Of a DNA stretch of 64,000 bases, positions 24,001-47,746 are shown in pieces (positions within the stretch are counted from its first letter, which is position 1; every line of letters begins with the position of its first letter). The translations under genes were made by a program, and so were the position numbers. The notes beneath the pieces are model-generated. The model made no database searches. It was not told the DNA's origin and was given only the letters and a program-made list of their open reading frames with translations. This stretch comes from Bugula neritina (Eukaryota; Bryozoa; Gymnolaemata; Cheilostomatida; Bugulidae): the NCBI GenBank assembly GCA_964035545.1, contig OZ037766.1, positions 19,574,767 through 19,638,766 on the forward strand, in the 5' to 3' direction.

Positions 24001-25023
24001 ATTGAGGAAATGATTCAGTCATGCGTGCAATGTAGGGAAAACATTGAGCAGCAATGTAGGCAGCCAATGATGGCTAGTGAGATACCTAAATATCCTTTTC
24101 ATACAGTAGCAGCTGACTTGTTTTCTTTGGACGGAAATGATTTCATGTTAATTGTTGATTACTTTAGCAAGTGGTTAATTATTGAGCCATTAAAGACGAC
24201 AACAAGCTCATCAGTGATTCAGTGTTTTGAGAAAACATTTGCTGATTTTGGGGTTGCATGTGTACTTAGAAGTGATAATGGGCCCCAGTTTACTAGTCAA
24301 CAATTCAAAATATTTTTGAATGAACAAGGCATTGAGCATTTGACATCTTCACCAGGGTATCCACAAAGTAATGGGTGTGCAGAAAGGTACGTTAGGACTG
24401 CAAAAGCTTTACTAAAAAAATGCAAAGCTGAAGGCAAAACATTTTATGGTGGTTTGAGAAATTTGAGAAACACTCCAATAAGTGATAAAATACCATCGCC
24501 AGCTGTACTACTACAAGGTAGAGTGCTGCCAGACACTCTTCCTAGAGATTTGAAAACGCTTTTTCCAAATAGCTATGACAAACAGATAATTCAAAATAAA
24601 TTTGAGATTGTCAAATCTACGCAGAAATTAAATTATGACAGACATGCTAAATTTGAACTTTCAGTTTTAAAACCTGGTCAGAGAGTTCGTGCAAAAATTA
24701 ATGATAAGTGGATTTTGGAAAAAATTCAGAAACAAGACCTGACTGGTCCAAGGTCATACTGGGTAGTAACCGACGAGAATAAATTGTACCGTAGAACTAG
24801 AGGGGATATAACTTTAACAAATGAGCCTCAACAAATACCTACTCCTGTATTGCCCCCTATGCACAGATCTATCCCTGCCATACCTGGCCCTCCTATAGAT
24901 CAAGCTGATGATTCAAACAGTTCACAATCTGAAAATAGTTCGAATGTAAATCCTCCAGGTGCATATAGAACTCAGAGAGGAAGGTTAGTTAGAAAACCAG
25001 AGAGATTAGGTTATGACATGTAG
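21088..25023 (+). CDS. Gypsy gag-pol polyprotein
   Basis: A single 1,311-residue ORF that fuses gag and pol without a frameshift. Order: gag with a capsid-like region (about 1-190), two zinc knuckles (about 209-241), an aspartic protease with DTGA (Asp304), reverse transcriptase with YIDD (580-583), RNase H (Asp729 in LQVDASS), and an integrase with an HHCC zinc site (H946, then C979 and C982) and a D-D-35-E triad at about D1010, D1063 and E1099. The tail is proline/serine-rich. The second zinc knuckle reads CGKFNNFAKVC, with Asn where the family has the zinc-binding His; the first knuckle is also one residue short of the standard spacing. All other catalytic residues are intact. The layout fits K02A2.6-type Ty3/Gypsy polyproteins. 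Confidence 0.96.
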   Translation: MATRAPSSFDFTNPSGWGEWIRRYSRYHNVTKMSKEADDLQIDSLLYTMGEAAEDIFIQLPLTNDDRKKYDKVKEAFDTYFKPRTNKAHHIVQFNGRTQEPNENNEEYIRALYSLAQHCEFGNAVNDNIKYRLLTGIKDKALSIELQQLTEDQLTLENVTQRMRAKEIIQRNLASAAPEQPADVDAIRKRYYSNNFQPKKHTMDIINNCHSCGSSHRRRHCPAYGKSCNKCGKFNNFAKVCRSKAITKSTTNAVQVPDATTDVNEEPCMFNVGLCSNVKLNACNSSVWFENFVFGKTKVAMKVDTGAQVNVLTRDIFENLDVSRELRKAGTKLTGYTGHVIPVDGVVELPFSFRGKTYKSEFYVTTAKNTPLLGLPTINELGLIGIDQVEQVDTDSSKLIVEEFKDVFEGFGKLDIEHHITLRPEAKPVVCNVRPVPINVKPKLKAELDRLEKLEIIQKCNEPSDWVSPIVVAEKPNNQIRLCLDPRLLNKEIMREHYKLPTTTEIYSRIGQSKFFSTLDATNGFHQIPLDVESCKLTTFITPYGRYNYKRLPFGLNSSAEVFHKTMCQKLGDIEGIEIYIDDLLIHAPTKEIHDRRLREVLLRCREINLKLNPEKCAIGRQVVNFLGHEISGDGILPKRNRAKAIQEMLTPTCKNDVQRFLGFVNYMGKFCPDLANETQPLRQLLKKNTTFIWEKAHNNAFVKIKQLVSNAPLLKHFNSDEEITLQVDASSFSLGAVLMQKGQPVEFAAKSLTDTQKRYVQIEKELLAVLFGCRKFHYYVYGGSKFFVQTDHKPLLGIVEKNIEDTNPRIRRMLLELMSYDFKLVYKKGNEMYIADMLSRASYPDIDTSVNVAEFDPMNKLPEMIFCSDQAKAEYKQAVLSDRELQALKLLVINGWPPYRKSCSFVGRKYWPWRNEIGICDEFLFVGSKLIVPMSKQTEILQKLHKSHQGIVKTKALAKTVVFWPGINNQIEEMIQSCVQCRENIEQQCRQPMMASEIPKYPFHTVAADLFSLDGNDFMLIVDYFSKWLIIEPLKTTTSSSVIQCFEKTFADFGVACVLRSDNGPQFTSQQFKIFLNEQGIEHLTSSPGYPQSNGCAERYVRTAKALLKKCKAEGKTFYGGLRNLRNTPISDKIPSPAVLLQGRVLPDTLPRDLKTLFPNSYDKQIIQNKFEIVKSTQKLNYDRHAKFELSVLKPGQRVRAKINDKWILEKIQKQDLTGPRSYWVVTDENKLYRRTRGDITLTNEPQQIPTPVLPPMHRSIPAIPGPPIDQADDSNSSQSENSSNVNPPGAYRTQRGRLVRKPERLGYDM

Positions 25024-25209
25024 AATTAACAATAACATGCCATGGGTAGTAGCTGAGGTTTGCACCAGCACCTAGCAATTAATAGCATGCAGAGTTTGTA
25101 TTCATTTATTATGTCATTATAATCATTAGTGAGAATTAGTTTAGTTGCATGCCAACTTTTCATCATGCTTATACTGTTGTTTTATGCTTTTCTATTATAA
25201 AACATTTAG

Positions 25210-25219
25210 AAAGGGGAGA
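25210..25219 (+). promoter_or_regulatory. Polypurine tract of the intact Gypsy
   Basis: AAAGGGGAGA directly precedes the TG of the 3' LTR. It is the expected plus-strand primer for reverse transcription. Confidence 0.85.
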
Positions 25220-25480
25220 TGTAGTATAATGTTGTTTACAATTGCTGAGTTATTTATATACTTAACAGTAATATGCTATTAATACATATGATGTCGTAGA
25301 TTTGTGATTCATTCCTATGTTATATATATATACCTTACACTTATGATCAGCACCAGTTCTTTCTATGCTGTCAAGCTGTATACTTTATACCTTACAATAA
25401 TAAACGTCACGATACATTATTCCAATGGTCTCATCTTAATTATTACCCACGCAAACGTACAACAAACAAGAAACATTACA
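25220..25480 (+). repeat. 3' LTR of the intact Gypsy element
   Basis: 261 bp, with the same ends as the 5' LTR. Differences seen are T to C in AATATGTTATT, C to T in TATGACCAG and G to C in AGCAGCAG. Followed by the target duplication GTCTC. Confidence 0.95.
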
Positions 25481-25485
25481 GTCTC

Positions 25486-25738
25486 AAAGCTGGGCAATAA
25501 CCTAAAGTTGCAAAGATATCTCATTTACAACAGATATTGACAATAGCTTGACAGTGTGGGGCTAGTTGAACCACATTACAGCTGCTAGGTATAATGGGGC
25601 ACTAACACCAATTCTTTGGGCATAGTGGCCCTTTCTGAGCAAGCGATGGATTCTTCCTATTGGGAACTGAATTCCAGCTTTAGATGATCTACTTTTGTGC
25701 TTTCTCTTTGTTTTGCTCTCTTTACCTCTTCCAGACAT
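25486..25738 (-). pseudogene. H2A: Histone H2A pseudogene (5' half)
   Basis: From ATG at 25738 the minus strand encodes MSGRGK, a basic N-terminal tail, [20 protein letters not shown] and APLYLAAV. These are the hallmark N terminus, alpha-1 region and loop of core histone H2A (family [19 protein letters not shown] and APVYLAAVLEYL). After 58 codons the frame ends at TAG (25562-25564), where H2A would continue into alpha-2. Further on, a shifted frame near 25521 shows weak similarity to the RHLQLAIRNDEEL stretch, so the rest seems decayed by indels. The intact Gypsy lies immediately downstream, so any remaining 3' part would be on its other side (below 20793), but none is convincing there. No histone stem-loop is seen. 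A truncated divergent H2A-like protein cannot be excluded. Confidence 0.82.
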
Positions 25739-25806
25739 GCTTAATAAGCATACTATTTTACAGTAGCTATAGAGAGTGAGTGATGGACTTGAATGGCTTC
25801 AATCTG

Positions 25807-25845
25807 TATTTATACCTATAAGAGTAGTCTCAAACTAACCAATCA
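25807..25845 (-). promoter_or_regulatory. H2A pseudogene promoter: TATA and CCAAT boxes
   Basis: On the minus strand TATAAATA lies at 25814-25807, about 70 bp before the ATG. CCAATCA on the plus strand (25839-25845) gives an inverted CCAAT box about 100 bp before it. This is the compact arrangement of replication-dependent histone genes, so the copy arose by DNA duplication rather than retrotransposition. Confidence 0.65.
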
Positions 25846-25859
25846 GAAAGGGTTGAGTG

Positions 25860-26374
25860 ATAATAATGTTTCATAATTACAAACTTATAAGGCAAGTATC
25901 ATGAAACAACAACTTCTAATGCTTTAATTGGTGCCTATGCAAGACATAATATGATGAGAGATTTGACATTATAATATGACTTACTGAATGTTGCATGTTA
26001 TACATATAGACAGATCAGGTTTTGTCACTCAATTTCCTGTCTATGCAGTTTAATAATTTAGATTACACACACGCACACACGCACACACGCACACACGCAC
26101 ACGCACGTGCCTGCTTATTATAGCCAGTATTTTCACAGTAATAGTATGACTATGAGTATGAGTAATAGTATGACTATGGTCTATGAGTATCAGTATGACT
26201 AGGAGTATTGTAGTGGCTGTGGCAAGTACACCCCCAACCTCTCCTATATAAGTACTTGCAGCAGAACTGTGACATTGTATTATGTTATGAAGAATTATAA
26301 AGTTCCTAGAGACCACAACTCCATTAACGATGCCGGGATTCCATGCGGCACCGCATCACTCCTTACGGTGACAC
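25860..26374. other. Spacer with simple repeats
   Basis: Contains an ACACACGC-type microsatellite at about 26064-26107 and a short minisatellite of TATGACTATGAGTATGAGTA-type units at 26140-26210. No gene is recognised. Confidence 0.5.
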
Positions 26375-26678
26375 TGCCGGAACCTCCTACCGGCCAATCA
26401 GGACCAACTTGTCAGATATAAACAGCACCTTCTCGCGCCCAGCCTGAGCCAAAGAATAACTATCACATAGACTAGGAAAATATTGTGTAGCTGTTCTATA
26501 ATTGTATATTCTTTTGTAACTATTGATGACTTTGTTTTTTATCTAATTAGTTTTAAAAATATATTTTCTATAAACACCAACTACTTCGGTTTCTCTCACA
26601 ACCTCACAGTAAACCATGCAGCAGTAACTTGTGTGTACAATAATAACCCACACTCTGGTAGTGCATAAAACTGCAACA
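26375..26678 (+). repeat. 5' LTR of Gypsy element 4
   Basis: TGCCGGAACCTCCTACCGG to ATAAAACTGCAACA. It aligns along its length to 29463-29752 with many substitutions and indels. It contains CCAATCAGG and GATATAAACAG near its start. It is followed by TGATAGCAGCAGTGGGAT, a tRNA-Leu-like primer-binding site. Confidence 0.8.
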
Positions 26679-29462
26679 GTGATAGCAGCAGTGGGATAAC
26701 TGTATGTCGATGCGACTGCTATCTGGATAAGAAGAAGGGATCACAATGGTGGAACCTGACACCAAAAACGTGGAGGGGTGAGGAGGCCTCGAGGAGGCCG
26801 GAGGACATGCGGAACTTTTGCAATAGAGTGAAGGTGAGCTCGCAGAATGTAATGTTCTTAGAAATCCAGTACCGTTTTCACCGGTAATGAGGACGCAGAA
26901 CAATTCATTCAAGAGTTCAGTTCAGTGGCGTAGCCGTCACCCAGTGGCCACCTGGAGTTGCCCTGTTACAATTGCTGCTGGCGTTAGCAGATAAGGCTAA
27001 ACCCTATGGATTAGGACCCAATGTTGACAGCATCTTCGCCACTCTACAAACTCGATTTGACTAATGAGCTGTTGACACCAGAAGTCGCTTGCAAGAGTTG
27101 AGGTGCGAATCGCGCACTCCTCTGCAAGAACACACTGCCACGGTTAAAAGGTTGGCACAAATCGTGAACAGCAAATTGTCGCCAGCCAACCGTCAGCGTT
27201 ACACCTTCAATGTATTTGTACAGTCGTTGAACAACCAATTTCTGACAACTGGAGTCAAAACAGTCAAAGATGCACTGCGAAACGGTGAGGCTTACTTGTT
27301 GGCTGTACAGCTACACAAGAGCCATGTGAGTTCTCGTCAGGTCGAAACAGAGCTAACCTGAACAAACAGCTCACGTAGCTGCCACTACCGCCAGTTCCCC
27401 TATAACCTTTGAAATTGCTCGCATGACCGATGTAGTTGAGAAACAGGTGGCGGCACAGATGATAGGCCCTGCTCACAAACTTCAGGGGGCAGGGGTGAGA
27501 CTGCCTCCGAGACAGACTACCATTTGCTGGAGATGTGGTAATCACGGACACCTCCGCAGGAAGTGCCCACTGGCGCGTAGGGAGTTAAATCACCACGGCC
27601 CGCGGGCTTATCTGCTAACTGCGGGCCGGAGATATAATTCCATTCTTGTTGGAATGGCCCGTCATCTGTTTACGGACACCGTGGGCACTCCTCACAGAGT
27701 GGCAAGTGTCATACAACTGGCCTGCTACCTGCTACCTCCATTTGGGCACTCCAGAACCGTTTTGATGGATTGCGAAAGATAGAGTCTGACGGTGAGGGTA
27801 GGCAGGGCCTAGAGTCTGCAATGACGCCACTGCAAACCCAGAGACCTCCTCGTACCCATCGAGCGCAGGCTCAGCTCAAGCTCAAAGCTAAAGAGTTGTC
27901 ACCTAGAAAAACTGAGTGCACTAAGAGAGTTAGAGTACAGCCCTGCAGTTTCAGCTTTTTCTTGCCTGAGGAAGTAGCCAGCAAAGCTGTCTCTCTTTTG
28001 CTAGATTTAGGGTGTACTACGAACCTCTTAAGCCGCGGCTCTTTGACACACTCAGCGCTAGAGAGAAGGCTGGCCTGGGGTCGTATCAAGGAGAACATGG
28101 CACGTCGGCAAACGAGTCATATATTCCTTTCTATGGCATTGTTGAGTTGACTGGTAGAGTCCGTGATCAGGCAATCTAAGAGATGTTTATCGTCAATTAG
28201 CTTAAGGAGGACGCTATCCTTGAGATGTCATTTTTGATGCGACACAAGTGCCAAATTGGCTTTAGCAAGTCGGCAGTGGTTATGGCTGAGCGAAAGCTCG
28301 CTTGTGTCAATAGGTTCTGTTGTCCGCTTGTGGGGAGGGGGGCAGGTAGTGTGGAGTTGCATGAAAACTAGGCACTCTCACGCCACGACTCACTGCAGGG
28401 TGAATTGTTGATGGATCTTCGGACTAGGAACTAGGAGTGGTGAAGAGGGCTCACGAAAGGATCCAACTTGCAAATAGCCTGAACCGGCTAGACATGCGAG
28501 GGGAGATCTTGGTGCAGTGTGTAAACCTCTTCATGGAGCCTGTAGTGCTGCCAGCTGGGTCCATAGTGGGCAAGTTTTCCTTTATTCAAAAAAGAGACGT
28601 GGGGCCATCGTTGGGGGAGACGGCGGGGCCCCCTTGACAACCACCTACGAGTGATCCGGGACCGGTCCCAGACCACTTTATAGACTTGTACGATGGAGCC
28701 TGTCAAGACTGCATGAGGGAACAGGAATGCCTGGTAATGGCGCAGTTACTCCGTGAAAACAACGTGTTTAGCAGTGGAGACCATGATGTGGTTCTGATGA
28801 AGGCTGTCTGTCATAAGATTTTCCTGGCTGCAGAGACAGTCTCGATCCGGCAATCTACACGCAGGTTGAGACCAGAGAAGGAGGTGAGCCAACAAATCCG
28901 CAATCTTCTGGACCGCGACTTAATAAAGCCAGCACATAGTGCATGGAGCTCGCCAGTCGTTATGGTTTGGAAGAAAGACAAGAGTTGGCAGTTCTGTGTG
29001 GATTACCACAAGCTAAACAGCGTGACCATACAGGACGCATATCCCCTTCTCCGCATTGATGAATCACTGGGCGCCCTGGCTTGTAGCGAGTACTTCAGTA
29101 CTTTAGACTTGCTTAGCAAATACTGGCAGTACTGAGTCCTGACACCCAGAACAAGGTTGCATTTATAACACGGAAATGCTCTGGAAATGGAAGGTGCTGC
29201 TGTTTGGACTGACCTCATCTCCGGCCATTTTCCAAAGACTCATGGAGCAGGTTCTCAGTGGGCTCTACTGGAAGACCCTGTTCAACTACCTTGATGACGT
29301 CATCGTGATCTTCCGAGACTTCTTGACTAATGTCAGTCGTCTGTAGGAGGTTTTCGACAAACTCCGAGGTGCCGGTCTGAAGCTAGAACTCTCTAAGTGT
29401 GATCTGTTATAGTCGGAGGTTAAGTACCTGAGTCATGTCGTGGGCCTCAACAGAGTGGGGAC
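26679..29462 (+). pseudogene. Gypsy element 4 internal region, decayed and deleted
   Basis: Recognisable pieces in order: gag (AEQFIQEFSSVA-like at about 26900; 27089-27361), a CCHC knuckle CWRCGNHGHLRRKC (about 27533), a protease segment reading LLDLGCTTNLLSRG (about 28000) in which the catalytic DTG has become DLG, and an RT N-terminal half (28686-29135) with CVDYHKLNSVTIQDAYPL. The YLDD catalytic motif follows at about 29290 in another frame. RNase H and integrase are missing: RT is joined almost directly to the 3' LTR at about 29460. Many stops and frameshifts make it inactive and old. Confidence 0.88.
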
Positions 29463-29752
29463 TGACCGGAACCTTCCACTGGCCAATCAATCTCAACCCT
29501 CCGGATATAAACAGGGCCTTCCGGCACCCAGCCTCAGTTGGAGAATAACTGTTACATAGACTAAGATAATACTGTGTAGTTGTTTTATATGTACTTATTC
29601 CCTTGCAATTATTTGATGAATTGTTGGCTTAAAATATACTTATATTCCATAAACGTCAACTATTTCGGTTTTTCTCACAACCTCAGTAAGCCATGCAGCA
29701 GTGATTGTGTGAACAATAATACCCCACTCTAGTAGTGCATAAAACTACAACA
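29463..29752 (+). repeat. 3' LTR of Gypsy element 4
   Basis: TGACCGGAACCTTCCACTGG to ATAAAACTACAACA, homologous to 26375-26678 but strongly diverged. The five bases flanking the two LTRs do not match. Confidence 0.8.
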
Positions 29753-29839
29753 ATATATACATGAAAATCTATATGATATTGTATACATTGAACTATAAGG
29801 TTATAGTTGATAGTTTCAGTTCAGTGATTGTATATATAA

Positions 29840-30320
29840 TTTTTGTCAGTGTCAAACCCCTGTTTGGTCATGGTTTCGCTGAACACCTATTGGTTAAAGT
29901 CACATATGGGATCAATCTTTGTGTGAACTTCTGAACATAACTGGGTAGACTGAACAGTTTAGAGTTTTTACAATAAAAAGTGAGAAAAGCATTTATAATC
30001 ATCTGAACTTTCTTTTGTTTTTATAAAAAGAATTGGCTTTAACAATTCCAAGATAGTTAACCAATTTACAAAACTGTCGAGAGAAGACAACTCCTGATTC
30101 ATTTTGAGCGCTTGGAAAACTGTTGTGGCTAACTGAGCGCGCAGAACAATCTAAAGTTTTTACAGAATAATTAGGGCCCTTAGCCCTTTACACCTTTCAA
30201 TTTCTAAAAAAAGTTGTGCTGCCTACCCCCCCCCCCCAGAGTGTAATGAGTGAAAAATAATTGGATGTTACTTCTAAACTACATGCTATTGTAAACTATT
30301 CACCCACCAGGCCCCTTTAA
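29840..30320 (-). repeat. Dispersed repeat, copy B (inverted partner of 2910-3365)
   Basis: Reverse complement of the repeat at 2910-3365, sharing AACACCTATTGG, AGAAGACAACTCCTG, ATTTCTAAAAAAAGTTGT, GAGTGTAATGAGTGAAA and ATAATTGGATGTTACTTCT in the expected order. It contains a run of 13 C at about 30226-30238. Confidence 0.7.
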
Positions 30321-45960
<15,640 letters not shown>

Positions 45961-46362
45961 ATACAGGTTTATTTAGCTTGAGTGCTGCCTGGCGTATAAA
46001 ATAATCTCTGCCCCAAGTGCTTCTGTATTTAATATTAATCCGTGCAGTTCATCTAGCTTGTAGCGTACAGATTGTGCATTGGTCAGTATGATGGCTGGCA
46101 GGGGAACTCTTGAGTTTTTAACTTGATGTTTCACACGAACCCCGGCTCGTTTTCCTCTTTTTCTTGCTCTAAGTATTCCAGGGTCAACATTTTTAACTAG
46201 AGTTTTGAATTGTCTATTCCATATATCCTTCAGATAGTCTCTGTTAATAGAGTTTTTAACTTCCAGCAGAGAATTAACGTCCATGTATGCTAGACTCGTC
46301 ACACCTCTTGGTTGGTACATGAGGGTGAATATGAGTAGTACCAGTAATAACAAAGGCTGCAA
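45961..46362 (-). mobile_element. LINE 5' fragment (ORF2 N-terminus)
   Basis: On the minus strand the frame contains GILRARKRGKRAGVRVKHQ and then RVPLPAIILTNAQSVRYKLDEL. This arginine-rich lead into a PAIILTNAQSVRNKLDEL-like start of the endonuclease domain is typical of a widespread animal LINE group. The fragment stops soon after, so the endonuclease core and RT are missing. Confidence 0.75.
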
Positions 46363-46412
46363 TAGCTAAATATCTATGAGTAGCACCAGTAATAACAAAG
46401 GCTGCAATAGCT
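46333..46412. repeat. Tandem duplication of ~40 bp
   Basis: GAGTAGTACCAGTAATAAC followed by AAAGGCTGCAATAGCT is repeated about 45 bp later as GAGTAGCACCAGTAATAAC plus the same ending. It sits at the 5' edge of the LINE fragment. Confidence 0.8.
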
Positions 46413-47111
46413 GCGCCATTATGTTAGCAGAGTTGTGATGTCATATAATTAGGATTATAGAGAGCTATTGAAAACACAACCTCTCTCTATGAGACTCAAC
46501 TGCCAATATATTTATTACTATATCCACTTTTAATTTTGGGATGTAGGCTAAAGAGAGTGATGGTCATAGAAAATCCGTGTAGTTTAATTCTTAGGTTCTT
46601 ATATGTTCTGGGGGCAGCATTGCAATGCCTTTCTAATTAAAGCTTCCTACTCATGGAATTCACTGTGAAGTGCTCACACCCCCTTTCTGGCAGCTCTCTC
46701 ACCTATGAAATGAACTCTCATGAATATATTATATCTACAAGATATACATGCATCACTTGAAGCATAATGATGTTGTCTATAAATTTATAGCACAGCTGTT
46801 GCGCGTTGTTTTAAAATTTATTAGGAAAAAGCTATGACGTGCACAAACAAATATAATATTGAGTAACATAGCATTGATAGTTTCTGCAATATTATATATG
46901 CCATTTGTTTCTTCATCAGGAAAGTTATTAGGTTTAAATTTGCTTAAAATCGTTTAAGCTAATAGATTGACATCTTCATTTTATTTTTATACTCTAGCAG
47001 TCTAGCTGCTAGCATCTTTCATACTGACAACAGAGTATTTTGATTGGTTCAGGCTAGCAAAATAAAACTCTCAGACTGTGAAATTGAAAATACAATTTAT
47101 AAAAATGATAT
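46413..47111. other. Intergenic, nothing recognised
   Basis: AT-rich spacer without a supported gene. Confidence 0.4.
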
Positions 47112-47230
47112 AAGGCAGCAGTGGTTAGAGCACCAGCCTAGTGTGCATGGGGCCAGTGGTTCCATTCACAGTAATGGCCATTGGTGATGTTAGGAAGAGT
47201 TTTCAGTCATAATGGCTCCTTTGCCAGTTT
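47112..47230 (+). repeat. tRNA-derived SINE
   Basis: Begins GGCAGCAGTGGTTAGAGCACCAGCCTAG and shares GCCATTGGTGATGTTAGGAAGAG and a CATAATGGCTCC segment with the copies at 1990 and 54458. It lies about 500 bp upstream of the receptor gene. Confidence 0.7.
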
Positions 47231-47746
47231 TATATTAAATGATAGATGTTAGCTCTGTAGGAATGTGTACATATTGACTCAACCAGAGTGACATGTAAAA
47301 GCATGTGTTTAGTATCCAAACATAGTAGGTGAATTCTGATTTTGGGGGATAACTCTATAATATTGCGCTGTAGTCAGAAAGTGTCAATTTTTATTGGTTT
47401 TCTATATAATCAATTTTAATGCAGTTTAATGTAACTCACTAATGACTAAAAGGTCAGCAATAATTCACCCTAAAGATTTTTTTTCACAAAATTTGTGTCA
47501 ATTTTGTTCAATGTGCTTGCTAGTTCAAGTTATACATTGTTAGTATTTAATCCGTATATTACAGAATTTAGATATCTGGTTTTAGCATGTTGTTTACCAT
47601 GATGCTGCTTGTGTTAAAGCTACAAATGAATGTCAACACAAGCAACTGAAACCATCTTCCACCTGCTCTATGTATAGATTCTAGACCAGGGAATGCTTTT
47701 GGTTAAGAATTAAACATTAATTATTTCCTTGCAGACAAACACTGAG

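Larger units (their letters stand above)
20793..25480 (+). mobile_element. Structurally intact Ty3/Gypsy LTR retrotransposon
   Basis: A 4,688-bp element. It has two 261-bp LTRs, a 5-bp target duplication GTCTC on both sides (20788-20792 and 25481-25485), a tRNA-Leu primer-binding site, one uninterrupted gag-pol ORF and a polypurine tract AAAGGGGAGA just before the 3' LTR. The LTRs differ at about 3 of 261 sites (1.1%), so the insertion is young. No envelope gene is present, so it is a non-enveloped retrotransposon. It lies within older transposon and histone-pseudogene sequence. Confidence 0.95.

Noticed and set aside
26064-26107. CRISPR-like regular repeat
   Set aside because: It is an ACACACGC microsatellite with no spacers, in a eukaryotic genome.
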